From positions 1 through 38,714 of the forward strand of contig CACDWD010000003.1 of assembly GCA_902556285.1 (NCBI GenBank): a stretch of DNA of 38,714 nt. The letters run 5' to 3'. The notes below the pieces were generated by a model that saw only the letters and a program-made list of their open reading frames with translations, had not been told where the DNA came from and did no database searches. Made by a program: the position numbers and the translations under genes. Positions 18,686-28,827 of the stretch are shown piece after piece; positions within the stretch are counted from its first letter, which is position 1, and the number at the start of each line of letters is the position of its first letter. Origin of the DNA: an uncultured Pelagibacteraceae bacterium (GTDB lineage Bacteria > Pseudomonadota > Alphaproteobacteria > Pelagibacterales > Pelagibacteraceae).

Positions 18686-19753
18686 GTGGTCAAATATTTT
18701 ATATCGATATTTTTCTTTTTAATATTTTCAACGAAAAGTTTTTCTGAAAATTTTACTTTTAAAAAATTAGCAGATTTAAACGAGCCATGGGGATCGTCTT
18801 TTATAAATAATGAAGAGCTTATTATCACTGAAAAAACTGGAAAAATAAAAATAGTAAATATTATTTCTGTAAAAGTTTATGAAGTTGAACATAACTTAAA
18901 TTATTTTGTTCACGGACAAGGAGGTTTATTAGATATTATTTACCAAGATAATTACTTATGGATTTCTTATTCAGAAAATAGAGGGGGTTGGAAAACTAGT
19001 ACATCAATTGCAAAAGCTAAATTAAATAAAAAAAATTTAAATTTCAAAAATATATTTCAAGCTGAACCACCAATAGAATCTGGTTATCATTTCGGTTCAA
19101 GACTGGCTATAAAAGACAATTATCTTTTTGCTTCTGCTGGTGAAAGAGGTGGTGGTATGATTGCTCAAGATCCAACAAATCATCCTGGAAGTATTATCAG
19201 AATTTATTTAGATGGTAGTATTCCAAAAGATAACCCGAAGTTTGAAGGTAAATCAAATTGGTTACCAGAAATTTATCAAATTGGTGTTCGTAATCCTCAA
19301 GGCCTAACCTATTCCTCTTTTGATGGAAAAATTTATGCAAGCAACCATGGTGCAAAAGGTGGTGATTGGTTTGGTGAAATAAAAAAAGGAGAAAATTATG
19401 GTTGGAAAATTTTAGGTTGGGGTGGAACAAATTATTCAGGCTCAAAGATTGGGCCTAAATGGAAACAAGGTTTTACCAAGGCAATCCAATACTGGGTACC
19501 TTCAATAGCAGCAAGTGCTATAACTATTTATAAGGGAAAAGAATTTAGTGAATGGAATGGCGAAGCGTTAATTACTTCTTTAAAAGATAAATCAATGAGA
19601 AAATTAAACTTTAAAGATTCATCTAAGATTGAAGAAACAATTATTTTCAAAGATAAAATTGGGAGAATAAGAGATATACAAGTTCACCCAGTTAATGGAA
19701 AAATATATTTTCTTGCGGGAAACAGTTTATGGTTAATGGAGAATAAAAAATAA
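18686..19753 (+). CDS. PQQ-dependent sugar dehydrogenase (glucose/sorbosone dehydrogenase family); ORF track start 18659, GTG at 18686 avoids the overlap
   Basis: NEPWGSSF, GVRNPQGLTYSSFDGKIYASNHGAKGGDWFGEIKKGENYGW; signal peptide. Confidence 0.88.
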   Translation: MVKYFISIFFFLIFSTKSFSENFTFKKLADLNEPWGSSFINNEELIITEKTGKIKIVNIISVKVYEVEHNLNYFVHGQGGLLDIIYQDNYLWISYSENRGGWKTSTSIAKAKLNKKNLNFKNIFQAEPPIESGYHFGSRLAIKDNYLFASAGERGGGMIAQDPTNHPGSIIRIYLDGSIPKDNPKFEGKSNWLPEIYQIGVRNPQGLTYSSFDGKIYASNHGAKGGDWFGEIKKGENYGWKILGWGGTNYSGSKIGPKWKQGFTKAIQYWVPSIAASAITIYKGKEFSEWNGEALITSLKDKSMRKLNFKDSSKIEETIIFKDKIGRIRDIQVHPVNGKIYFLAGNSLWLMENKK

Positions 19754-19754
19754 T

Positions 19755-20738
19755 ATGAAAGAAAGACCTTATCATCATTTACCTGATGGTACTTTCAGGA
19801 ATCCAAAAGGATCTCCAGTAATAATATCCAGATCAGGAAAATTTTCTTATAGAACTTTCAGTAAATTAAGAAAAAAAGTTGATTTATCTTATCCAAAAGA
19901 ACATGTGATTGAAAAAGAAAAAGTATTAGCTGATTTAGAAAAATATAAACATAATGATTATATTGCTTGGATAGGTCACGCAACATACCTTATAAAATTA
20001 GGTGGAACTACAATTATAACAGATCCTGTATTTTCAAAGAATGCTGGACCACTTATCTTTGGTCCAAAAAGATTTACTAATCCCGCAATAAAATTAAATG
20101 AGATACCTAAAACAGATATATTTTTACTTACTCATAATCATTATGATCATCAGGATATGTCAACAATTAGAAATTTTCCTTTTAAGGGGGCAAAAGTATT
20201 AACGCCATTAAACCTTGGTAAATATTTTAAAGGATATAAAGATGTAAATGAAATGGATTGGTATGATCAAATAACTATAAATGAGGATTTGAAAATTTCT
20301 TTACTTCCTGCAGTTCATTGGTCAAAAAGAAGTTTAACAGACACTAATAAAACTTTGTGGGGTAATTTTTTAATAGAACATAAAAATAAAAAAATTTTAT
20401 TTGCATGTGATACTGGATATGGGGAAATCTACAAAGAACTGGGTGAAAAATATGGTCCTATAGATCTGACAATGATTAATATTGGGGCTTATAATTTCAA
20501 ACCAATGTTTGATAAAACTATATATCATACTACTCCAGAGGAAGCCCTGAATGTTGCACAAGACCTAAAAAGTAAAAAAGTATTAGGAATGCATTGGGGA
20601 ACATTTGTTTTGTCATTAGAGCCAATTATGGAACCCCCAATTAGATTTAAAAATAGTGCTGAAAAATATGGTTTTAGTAAAGAAGATGCTATTATTTTTA
20701 AAATTGGAGAAGTTAGTCCTCTAGATAAATTTTTATAG
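19755..20738 (+). CDS. MBL-fold metallohydrolase (NAPE-PLD/UlaG-like)
   Basis: WIGHATYLIKLGGTTIITDPVFS, LTHNHYDHQD, LGMHWGTF. Confidence 0.9.
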   Translation: MKERPYHHLPDGTFRNPKGSPVIISRSGKFSYRTFSKLRKKVDLSYPKEHVIEKEKVLADLEKYKHNDYIAWIGHATYLIKLGGTTIITDPVFSKNAGPLIFGPKRFTNPAIKLNEIPKTDIFLLTHNHYDHQDMSTIRNFPFKGAKVLTPLNLGKYFKGYKDVNEMDWYDQITINEDLKISLLPAVHWSKRSLTDTNKTLWGNFLIEHKNKKILFACDTGYGEIYKELGEKYGPIDLTMINIGAYNFKPMFDKTIYHTTPEEALNVAQDLKSKKVLGMHWGTFVLSLEPIMEPPIRFKNSAEKYGFSKEDAIIFKIGEVSPLDKFL

Positions 20739-21659
20739 AGTTAAATACTTAATTGTAAAAAATATAGTCCCTATAGAAGCAATAGTAGAAACAAAAATTG
20801 CTTTAATTATATTTTCGGGACTTACATTATAGGCAGCACATAAAACTATAGAAGTAACTCCGCAAGGCGCAACACTCACAAAGAAAGCACCTGGTATTTC
20901 AGCTGGCAATCCTGCATTAAAGATCGCTAATCCAATTAACAATAAAATTATCGGGGAAATGACTAATTTTAAAACTGAAATAGAAACAGATAATTTATTA
21001 ATTACATTTTTAGTATAAAACGAAAGAATTATACCAATTGCAAACAATCCAACTGGTGAAACACATGCTGCAAGTTTAGACAAAGTGTATTCAATCGGTG
21101 TTTGGTCAATATTAAAATTTAATAATAAAAATAATAGACCTATAATTATTGAAAGAATAAATGGGTTTAAAAATAAATTTTTAATAAAATTAAATAAATT
21201 TACATTTTGTTTTGTAGATAATTCAAGAAAAAAAGCAATTATAGATAATAAAATTATCCCATCCATTAATATGATGCTTGCAACTTGTGTGATTACATTT
21301 TGTTGAAAATAAATTTCTGTTATTGGCAAAAGCAAAGTCACATGGTTTGATAATGCAACTGTTAAAGCCCAAATAATTGACTCTGGGGTTGATCTTTTAA
21401 AATATTTTGAAGTAATTAAGTAAGCGATAATTCCACATATCGATTGCATAATTAAATAAGAGAAAATTTGTTTGAAATCTACTTGTCCAATTTCATTTTG
21501 TGCTATTAGTTTAATTATCAATGCCGGAACTGCAATATAGAACAAAAAAAGATTTAAAATTTTTGCATGACTAAGGTCTAAGACTTTTAACTTACCAAAT
21601 ACAAAACCTAAAAAAGTAATAAATATAAATGGAGTTAGTCCTAAAAAAATTGTGAACAT
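20733..21659 (-). CDS. AEC (auxin efflux carrier) family transporter
   Basis: Ten-TM pattern, FYIAVPALIIKLIA, SVAPCGVTSIVLCAAYN. Confidence 0.88.
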   Translation of the reverse strand: MFTIFLGLTPFIFITFLGFVFGKLKVLDLSHAKILNLFLFYIAVPALIIKLIAQNEIGQVDFKQIFSYLIMQSICGIIAYLITSKYFKRSTPESIIWALTVALSNHVTLLLPITEIYFQQNVITQVASIILMDGIILLSIIAFFLELSTKQNVNLFNFIKNLFLNPFILSIIIGLLFLLLNFNIDQTPIEYTLSKLAACVSPVGLFAIGIILSFYTKNVINKLSVSISVLKLVISPIILLLIGLAIFNAGLPAEIPGAFFVSVAPCGVTSIVLCAAYNVSPENIIKAIFVSTIASIGTIFFTIKYLTL

Positions 21660-21662
21660 AAA

Positions 21663-22454
21663 TTATTTAATCGTTATTCTATACATTATTCTATTTCCTT
21701 TGAAGGATGTTGCCTGATGGAGCATAGATCTGTTATCCCATATAGCCAATTGATTTTTTTCCCAAGGCAATGAAAATTGAAACTTCTTCTTAATTTGATG
21801 ATTAAATAAAAATTTTTTGAACTTTTCTTGATTTTTTATCTTTGAACTAAAACCAACAAAATGTCCTGGACTGCAATAAATCGAATAATTTGTACTTATT
21901 TTCCTAATTATTTTATGTGAAGATTTAAGTTCTTTAATATTTTTTCCTTTTTCTTTTACTCTTTCTTTTGTTGTAACCGAAATCGGACCCTCAGAGGAAT
22001 ATTTACCTTTAATATTTTTAAATTTTTTTTTTATTGGATTTGGTAATTCTTTATAAGCAAGATATTGAGAACAAAATTCTGTATTGGCCTTTCCTTTTTT
22101 TGGCACAAGTTTTGAAAGCAACATTGTAAATCTTGGCGGCTTTTTTGTATAAATGGAGTCTGTATGAAATTGTTCACCAAAACTTGGTCCTTTATCTGTT
22201 GATTTTCTTTGCACTACTGTAATTTGAGGAAATTTTTTATTTAAACCTTTTAGTCTTGGATAGTTGGCTAAATTTCCAAAATATTTTGCAAACTTAATGA
22301 AAAGTTTAGAAGTTAATTTTTGTTCCTTAAAATATAACATTCCATATTTATTCAGTGCTTTTTTGATTTTTGAAATATCTTTATTTGAAATATCTTTTAA
22401 GTTTACAATTATTTCTGCTCCAATATTTTTTTTATTTGGAATTATTTTAAACAT
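21663..22454 (-). CDS. TauD/TfdA family Fe(II)/2-oxoglutarate dioxygenase
   Basis: FGEQFHTDSIYTKKPPRFTML (HxD), LAIWDNRSMLHQA, distal H; C-terminal RITIK. Confidence 0.88.
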   Translation of the reverse strand: MFKIIPNKKNIGAEIIVNLKDISNKDISKIKKALNKYGMLYFKEQKLTSKLFIKFAKYFGNLANYPRLKGLNKKFPQITVVQRKSTDKGPSFGEQFHTDSIYTKKPPRFTMLLSKLVPKKGKANTEFCSQYLAYKELPNPIKKKFKNIKGKYSSEGPISVTTKERVKEKGKNIKELKSSHKIIRKISTNYSIYCSPGHFVGFSSKIKNQEKFKKFLFNHQIKKKFQFSLPWEKNQLAIWDNRSMLHQATSFKGNRIMYRITIK

Positions 22455-23319
22455 TTTTGAGAAAAAATTTTTTTAGGTGATTTATAGTTTGTTTAGGACT
22501 TTCCTCTGGAATGAAATGATCTGAATTAATTTCTGCACCATAAATTTTTTTATTTGTATATTTTTGCCAAATTTTAATTGAATTAAATTGCTTTCCAACT
22601 ACTCCTTTTTTTCCCCACAAAACTTGGATAGGAATATTTAATTTTTTATTTCTATCTTTTTTATCGTGCTCTAAGTCTATGGTCGCCGCGGCTCTATAAT
22701 CTTCACATGTTGCATGAATTCTTTTACTTTGTTTAAAGGCTCTAAAATATTCATCTTCAACTCTTCCAATCGCACGTTTAGATGACCTGTTAAACCGACT
22801 ATGTAACCATCTTTTAGGGTCTGCCATTATCATTTTCTCTGGTAAAGGTGCGGGCTGTATTAAATAAAACCAATGAAAATATCCTTTTGCAAATTTCATA
22901 TCTGTATGCTCGTACATATCTAGAGTTGGACAAATATCTAATACACTTAAAGCCATAATTTTATTTCTATAATCTCTTGCCATTCTGTGTGCAACTCTCC
23001 CACCTCTATCATGACCAGCAACAAAAAATTTTTTAAAATTTAATTTACTCATCAACTGAACCATATCTTTTGCCATTTCTCTTTTAGAATAATTTTTATG
23101 ATTAATTCCACCAGGCAAAACTAAACTGTCCCCGTATCCCCTAAGATCGGCGACTATTACTGTAAAATATTTACTAAGTTCAGGTGCAGTCTTGTGCCAC
23201 ATTACATGTGATTGTGGATATCCGTGAAGTAGCAATAATGGAGGACCGTTTCCTTTAAATCGACAAAATATTTTACCCTTGTTTACTTTAACAAATTTTT
23301 TTTTAAAACTCTTGAACAT
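22447..23319 (-). CDS. Alpha/beta hydrolase, haloacetate (fluoroacetate) dehalogenase-like
   Basis: LLLHGYPQSHVMWHKTAPEL, AGHDRGGRVAHRMARD, VLDICPT, YFHWFYLIQPAPLPE, NSDHFIPEESP. Confidence 0.88.
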   Translation of the reverse strand: MFKSFKKKFVKVNKGKIFCRFKGNGPPLLLLHGYPQSHVMWHKTAPELSKYFTVIVADLRGYGDSLVLPGGINHKNYSKREMAKDMVQLMSKLNFKKFFVAGHDRGGRVAHRMARDYRNKIMALSVLDICPTLDMYEHTDMKFAKGYFHWFYLIQPAPLPEKMIMADPKRWLHSRFNRSSKRAIGRVEDEYFRAFKQSKRIHATCEDYRAAATIDLEHDKKDRNKKLNIPIQVLWGKKGVVGKQFNSIKIWQKYTNKKIYGAEINSDHFIPEESPKQTINHLKKFFLKNV

Positions 23320-23330
23320 GATTAAACTAT

Positions 23331-23606
23331 TTAATTATTTAATAGTTTGTTTTTGGCCTTTTCAAATTCCTCTTGAGAAATAATTCCTCTTTCTTTTAAA
23401 TCATTCAATTTAGTAAGTTCATCACTTAGATTGATACTTTGTTCGGTAGAAGTCTCGCTTGTATCCCTACTTTCATTTTCAGCTTCCTCTTTCTCAACTC
23501 TATTAGCTTCTTTAGATTTAAAACCATTCATAATTGCCATTCCACCTAAGTATAAAACATAAGCCATAATAGGAATAACCAATCCAAAAAAAATTATTTT
23601 TTCCAT
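23331..23606 (-). CDS. SHOCT domain protein with N-terminal TM
   Basis: LSDELTKLNDLKERGIISQEEFEKAKNKLL. Confidence 0.88.
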   Translation of the reverse strand: MEKIIFFGLVIPIMAYVLYLGGMAIMNGFKSKEANRVEKEEAENESRDTSETSTEQSINLSDELTKLNDLKERGIISQEEFEKAKNKLLNN

Positions 23607-23609
23607 AAT

Positions 23610-23813
23610 TTAATCTTCATCTTCTTCACGCCAGTTTTTTTCATACATTAAATATGCAGCGTATATTACTGATACTGTACCTACAATCATACCATAATCA
23701 AAACCAGTTTGTTTGTCATGCAAATACCAACCTAGCTGTGTTGCTCCAATAGGTGGAACAGTAAGAAGCAAAAAAATAATACCAAATCTGTATGGTCGCT
23801 TAGGTTTTTTCAT
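23610..23813 (-). CDS. Small hypothetical membrane protein
   Basis: Two TM helices, acidic C-terminus, tight spacing to the SHOCT gene. Confidence 0.6.
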   Translation of the reverse strand: MKKPKRPYRFGIIFLLLTVPPIGATQLGWYLHDKQTGFDYGMIVGTVSVIYAAYLMYEKNWREEDED

Positions 23814-23851
23814 CCCAATAAATTAACAGATTACAGCTTTTGGTTTAATTA

Positions 23852-24697
23852 TTAAATTTGCGATCTTTTGAAACAGTCGATCGTATTTTTAAGCAAACAA
23901 GCAATGGTCATTGGACCTACACCACCTGGAACTGGTGTAAGTGCTCTTGCATTTTTTGAAACTTCATCAAAATGAACATCACCAACTATACCGTTGTCAG
24001 TTTTATTTATACCAACATCAATAACAATAGCATCTTTTTTAACCCAATCTCCTCTAACAAGTTCGGGTATACCTACAGCTGCAACAATTATATCTGCCTC
24101 TAAACATTCAGCTTTTAAATCTTTAGTTTTTGAATGAGTTATAGTTACGGTGCAGTTTTCTTTTAAAAGAAGTTGTGTCATTGGTTTACCATTTAAATTT
24201 GATCTACCCACAACCACAGCTTTTTTACCACTTAAATTAGGTTCAATTTTTTTTATCAACAAATAACATCCAAGCGGAGTACAAGGTATCGAACTTTCAT
24301 AACCAGATGAAAGATTGCCTACATTCATTGGATGAAATCCATCCACGTCTTTTGAAGGATCAATAGCTTCTATAACCTTCTGCTTGTCAATATGCTTAGG
24401 TAAAGGAAGTTGAACTAAAATTCCTGAAACAGTTTCATCACTGTTTAGTTCTTGAATTTTTTCTAGAACAGTCTTCTCTTCAACTGAGTCTGGGTATTTA
24501 ATTACTTCAGATTTTAATCCTACCTCATTAGCTGACTTCTCTTTATTTCTTACATAAATCTGACTAGGTGTTAAATCACCAATCAGTATTACTGTTAAAC
24601 CTGGTACTTTATTATGTTTTGATTTTAGCTCTGCAACTTCTTCCTTTAACTCTGCTCTTAATTCTGCCGCTGCTTTTTTTCCATCAATTAAAATCAT
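23852..24697 (-). CDS. folD: Bifunctional methylenetetrahydrofolate dehydrogenase/cyclohydrolase FolD
   Basis: VSGILVQLPLPKHID, KDVDGFHPMNVGNL, VVGRSNLNGKPM, PVPGGVGPMTIACLL. Confidence 0.97.
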   Translation of the reverse strand: MILIDGKKAAAELRAELKEEVAELKSKHNKVPGLTVILIGDLTPSQIYVRNKEKSANEVGLKSEVIKYPDSVEEKTVLEKIQELNSDETVSGILVQLPLPKHIDKQKVIEAIDPSKDVDGFHPMNVGNLSSGYESSIPCTPLGCYLLIKKIEPNLSGKKAVVVGRSNLNGKPMTQLLLKENCTVTITHSKTKDLKAECLEADIIVAAVGIPELVRGDWVKKDAIVIDVGINKTDNGIVGDVHFDEVSKNARALTPVPGGVGPMTIACLLKNTIDCFKRSQI

Positions 24698-24706
24698 ATT
24701 TCTCTC

Positions 24707-24997
24707 TTAAAAAATCATTGGTGCGATGTACAGCTTCATACACATTTCGATAAACCAAATCAATAAAAGAAGGATGATTGGAGAAATATCTAGTGAACCT
24801 AAATTTGGCAAAAAACGTCTAATTTTATTCAGGAAAGGCTCAGTTAATTTGTAACTTAACTCTAAAATTGCATAAACAAACCTATTTTGAGTATTAAGAA
24901 CGTTAAATGCAATTAGCCAACTTACAATAACATTGGCGATTACAACATAAGAGTACAATTTTAAAATTTGTAAAACTAAATAAAAAATAGCTATCAT
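24707..24997 (-). CDS. YggT family protein
   Basis: YSYVVIANVIVSWLIAFNVLN, TEPFLNKIRRFLPNLGSLDISPIILLL. Confidence 0.9.
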   Translation of the reverse strand: MIAIFYLVLQILKLYSYVVIANVIVSWLIAFNVLNTQNRFVYAILELSYKLTEPFLNKIRRFLPNLGSLDISPIILLLLIWFIEMCMKLYIAPMIF

Positions 24998-26079
24998 TTT
25001 TTCTCAACGTAAATCGACTGACTTGGGAACGCAAATGAAGCACCATTTTTTTCAACAATTTCTTTGATCGCAATTGCTAATCTTTCTTTAACATCTAACC
25101 AATTATTCCAACTTCCTGTTTTTGTAAAGCATCTTACATACATATCTATTGAACTATCAGAAAATTTATCAACTCTTACCGCAACACCAATTGAGGTATT
25201 ATAATCTTCGCTTAAATTAATATGACTTTCGATTTCATCTCTAATTTTTTTTAACTGATCTACCGTAGTGTCATATTGAAGTGTAATAATCCAACTGATT
25301 AACCAATTTGAAGTTTCACTTACATTTACAACTGCGTTTTCGGCAAATTGAAAATTTGGAATAATAGCAAGAGATTTGTCAAACTTTCTAATTGTTGTTG
25401 ATCTAAATCCAATCTTTTCTACAACACCTTCAATAATACCCTCGACAGCTATCCAGTCTCCAATTTTAAATCTCTTTTCAACTAAAACTAAAATTCCTGA
25501 TATTAAATTTTTGAATAAATCTTGTGCCCCTAATGCTACAGCAACACCAAACAATCCAAGACCTGCAATGATTGGACCTATTTTAATTCCCCACAATTCT
25601 AAAACTGCTGCTAAACCTAAAATAAAAATTAAAATTTTTAGCGATTTAATTATCCAGCCAATAAGTTCTCTTGTTAACAATTTGTCTAAACCACTAAGTA
25701 TGTATGAAATTGGTTCTATGATTTGGTGAATTACCCAAAAAATTAAAATAGTGATCAACGTTCTATTAATTGTATCTACCACTTCTCTTCCTTCTAGTGA
25801 GAAAGTCATGTAGTAGCTTGCAATAAAAAATCCTAATACGATTGGTAAAAATCTTGCTGGACCTACAAGTGATTGAACAAAAGTATCATCTAATTTATTC
25901 GTTGTTCTTTTCGAGATAATTTCTAATTTTTTAATAACTAATTTGCTTATTAGACCTCTAAAAATTAAGAATAGTAAAAATATTCCAATACCAATTAAGA
26001 TTTGAAAAATATCAACACCAAGAATTCCTTTATTCCATACTGATAAAAATATCTCTGAAAAATTATTAATTAATTCCAT
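24994..26079 (-). CDS. MscS-family mechanosensitive ion channel
   Basis: AGLGLFGVAVALGAQDLFKNLISGILVLVEKRFKIGDWI, IEGVVEKIGFRSTTIRKFD. Confidence 0.95.
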   Translation of the reverse strand: MELINNFSEIFLSVWNKGILGVDIFQILIGIGIFLLFLIFRGLISKLVIKKLEIISKRTTNKLDDTFVQSLVGPARFLPIVLGFFIASYYMTFSLEGREVVDTINRTLITILIFWVIHQIIEPISYILSGLDKLLTRELIGWIIKSLKILIFILGLAAVLELWGIKIGPIIAGLGLFGVAVALGAQDLFKNLISGILVLVEKRFKIGDWIAVEGIIEGVVEKIGFRSTTIRKFDKSLAIIPNFQFAENAVVNVSETSNWLISWIITLQYDTTVDQLKKIRDEIESHINLSEDYNTSIGVAVRVDKFSDSSIDMYVRCFTKTGSWNNWLDVKERLAIAIKEIVEKNGASFAFPSQSIYVEKK

Positions 26080-26081
26080 TT

Positions 26082-26780
26082 CTAAATTTTATATAACAAA
26101 AACTCTTCTTCTCCAGGGTTAAAAAGAAAAATCTTTTTCCATTTGATTTCGTTCAGTATTGACGAGGTTTTTTCGCCTATACACATCAAATTTGTATTCA
26201 TCCATAAATTTTCGGTTTGGTAAATCTTTATGAAATTTAAGAAACTTGATGCACTATTTTGAGAGTAAACATAGACCATATCAGGTATATTTAATTTTAA
26301 TTCATTAACAAATTTCTCATCAAATTTTTGATTATGATCTACTCTGTAATTAATAATTCTTTTTACCTTAAAACCTTCTTTTAATAACTGTTGATCTAAA
26401 TCAACCGATATTGTTTCACCACTGACGTAAAGTAATTCTTTATTTTTGGACTCACAACTTTGTATAATTAACTCCTTTAAGTTTGTTACATTTCCTTCAG
26501 CCGCAATTGTATTTTGAAAACCAACGCTTCTTGCTTTGTTTTCTGTAGCGTTTCCAACACAAAAGCATTTAATATTTTTATCTAATTTTACTGTGTTTAA
26601 AAATTTTACTGCATTTGCACTAGTAAAAACAATTCCACCATATTCAGAAAAGTTAATTTCTTCATACTTAACCTTTTCAATTCTTATTAATGGAAGATGA
26701 GAAACTTGATGTCCTAATGATTGAAATTTTAATATCATTTCGGAGCAATCTTCTAATGGTCTAGTTAACAAAATATGCAT
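26082..26780 (-). CDS. hemD: Uroporphyrinogen-III synthase
   Basis: ILLTRPLEDC, GGIVFTSANAV, CVGNATENKARSVGF; next to hemC. Confidence 0.9.
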   Translation of the reverse strand: MHILLTRPLEDCSEMILKFQSLGHQVSHLPLIRIEKVKYEEINFSEYGGIVFTSANAVKFLNTVKLDKNIKCFCVGNATENKARSVGFQNTIAAEGNVTNLKELIIQSCESKNKELLYVSGETISVDLDQQLLKEGFKVKRIINYRVDHNQKFDEKFVNELKLNIPDMVYVYSQNSASSFLNFIKIYQTENLWMNTNLMCIGEKTSSILNEIKWKKIFLFNPGEEEFLLYKI

Positions 26781-26781
26781 A

Positions 26782-27699
26782 TTATCTTTTATATGAATTA
26801 CTTGATTTTGTTTTTAAAAGTATTCCAATCTCTTTACCAATTTCTTTAAACTCATTCAAATTACCAACTTTTTTTTCATAAAACCTTTGTTTACCATCTA
26901 AAGAAAAAAGTTCAGCCTCCGCTATAATCTTATCTCCATCAACCACTGAATGAGCACCAATTGCTGTTTCACAATCTCCATCTAAAACTTTTAAAATATT
27001 TCTCTCAAGGTGAGCTCTTTTATGTGTTTCCTCATGATTAATTTTGTTTAAAATAGAAATTGTCTCATCATCATTCTCCCTACACTGAAGAGCAATTACG
27101 CCTTGTCCTGCACTAGGAATTATTTCTTCAGCTGAAAAAATTTCTGAAATTTCATTTTCAAATTTTAAAAATTTGATACCAGCATAAGACAAAATAATTG
27201 CATCATACATCCCTTCATTCAATTTTCTAATTCTAGTATCTACATTTCCTCTAATTAGTTTACAGTTCAAATCTTGTCTAATTTTTTTTATTTGAAATTC
27301 TCTTCTGTATGATGAAGTACCAACAATTGACTTTTGATCTAAGTCTTTAAGTTTTTTTTTGTTCTTTGTAATTAAAATCTCTCTAGGGTCATTTCTTTCC
27401 AGGAAAAAGTCTGTTATTAATCCTTTTGTTTCATTAGCAGGCATATCTTTCAGTGCATGGACTGCAATATCAATATTTTTTAACTGAAGTTCTTTTTCAA
27501 TATTACTAGAAAACAAACCTTTGCCACCAAGCTCAGATAATCTTATATCCTGTACTTCGTCACCTTTAGTTGTAATTGATTTAATTAAAATATCTTCATT
27601 ACCAAGGTCGGTATTTTCAATGATCTTATCTTTAGCTTGTTGAGCATAAAGTAAGGCAAGCTTGCTACCCCTAGATCCAATTATTATTTTTTTTCTCAT
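26782..27699 (-). CDS. hemC: Hydroxymethylbilane synthase
   Basis: IIGSRGSKLALLYAQ, AVHALKDMPA, RGNVDTRIRKL, LDGDCETAIGAHS. Confidence 0.97.
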   Translation of the reverse strand: MRKKIIIGSRGSKLALLYAQQAKDKIIENTDLGNEDILIKSITTKGDEVQDIRLSELGGKGLFSSNIEKELQLKNIDIAVHALKDMPANETKGLITDFFLERNDPREILITKNKKKLKDLDQKSIVGTSSYRREFQIKKIRQDLNCKLIRGNVDTRIRKLNEGMYDAIILSYAGIKFLKFENEISEIFSAEEIIPSAGQGVIALQCRENDDETISILNKINHEETHKRAHLERNILKVLDGDCETAIGAHSVVDGDKIIAEAELFSLDGKQRFYEKKVGNLNEFKEIGKEIGILLKTKSSNSYKR

Positions 27700-27753
27700 A
27701 AAAAATTATTTCTTACTTGTATAAAGATTGTACAATTATTAAAAACTATTTGA

Positions 27754-28827
27754 ATGAGCAAAAAACCCTTAATTCTCGGAATAGAGTCTAGTTGTGATGA
27801 AACAGCAGCTTCTTTAATAACTGAAAATGAAGAAGGATTCCCGATAGTTTTATCCAACATTGTTTCTAGCCAAGTGGAAGTTCATAGGGAGTTTGGTGGT
27901 GTAGTTCCTGAACTAGCTGCTCGTTCACACATTGAAAAAATTGATTGGATTGTCAAAAAAGCTATTGATGAAAGTGGAAGAAAAATTGAAGAAATAGATG
28001 CAGTTGCTTCTACAGCTGGTCCTGGATTAATTGTTTGTCTATCAGTTGGATTAAGTTTTGGTAAAGCTTTCGCAACAGCAATGAATAAACCTTTTATTGC
28101 TGTTAATCATTTAGAGGGACATGCTTTGAGTCCTAAACTAAATACAAACTTAAATTATCCATATTTACTTCTTTTAATTTCAGGTGGGCACTCACAATAT
28201 TTATGTGTTCAGAACCTTAGTAAATATAAAAGATTAGGAACAACTATTGATGATGCATTAGGTGAGGCGTTTGACAAAACGGCAAAGCTTTTAGGAATAG
28301 AATTTCCAGGAGGACCTCAAATAGAAATTTTAGCTAAAAAAGGTGATCCAGAAAAATATGATTTACCAAAACCAATTTTCAGCAAAGGAGGATGCAATCT
28401 TTCTTTTGCAGGTCTAAAAACTGCAGTGTTGAAGATAAGCAAAACAATTAAATCAGAGCAAGATAAATATGATCTTGCAGCATCTTTTCAAAAAACAATT
28501 GAGGAAATTTTATATAAAAAAACAAAGATTGCTTTTACAGAATTTGAAAAAATAAATGAATTAAAAGAAAAAATTTTCGTTGTTGCTGGAGGAGTTGCAG
28601 CAAATAAAAAAATTAGGTCTATGTTAATTAATCTATGTGAAGAAAATAATTATAAAAGTATTTTTCCACCTATAGAGTTTTGTGGAGATAATGCAGCAAT
28701 GATTGCAATGGTAGGTTTGGAAAAATTTAAAATAAATCAATTTGATAATTTAGATTATCCAGCAAAACCTAGATGGCCTTTAGATGAGGATGCAGCTTTT
28801 CTAAAAGGTGCTGGAGTTCAATTGTAA
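27754..28827 (+). CDS. tsaD: tRNA N6-adenosine threonylcarbamoyltransferase TsaD
   Basis: LGIESSCDETAASL, GGVVPELAARSHIEKI, NHLEGHALSP, LISGGHSQY, GGVAANKKIR. Confidence 0.97.
   Translation: MSKKPLILGIESSCDETAASLITENEEGFPIVLSNIVSSQVEVHREFGGVVPELAARSHIEKIDWIVKKAIDESGRKIEEIDAVASTAGPGLIVCLSVGLSFGKAFATAMNKPFIAVNHLEGHALSPKLNTNLNYPYLLLLISGGHSQYLCVQNLSKYKRLGTTIDDALGEAFDKTAKLLGIEFPGGPQIEILAKKGDPEKYDLPKPIFSKGGCNLSFAGLKTAVLKISKTIKSEQDKYDLAASFQKTIEEILYKKTKIAFTEFEKINELKEKIFVVAGGVAANKKIRSMLINLCEENNYKSIFPPIEFCGDNAAMIAMVGLEKFKINQFDNLDYPAKPRWPLDEDAAFLKGAGVQL

Noticed and set aside
19197-19445. ORF 82 aa (-) opposite sugar dehydrogenase; His-rich
   Set aside because: His/Phe/Leu-rich composition is the antisense of a Gly/Trp/Lys-rich coding region.
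21085-22476. ORFs 21085-21306 (+) and 22264-22476 (+)
   Set aside because: Antisense of the AEC transporter and dioxygenase genes.
24568-25729. ORFs 24568-24753 (+) and 25376-25729 (+)
   Set aside because: Antisense of folD and the MscS channel; no family recognised.
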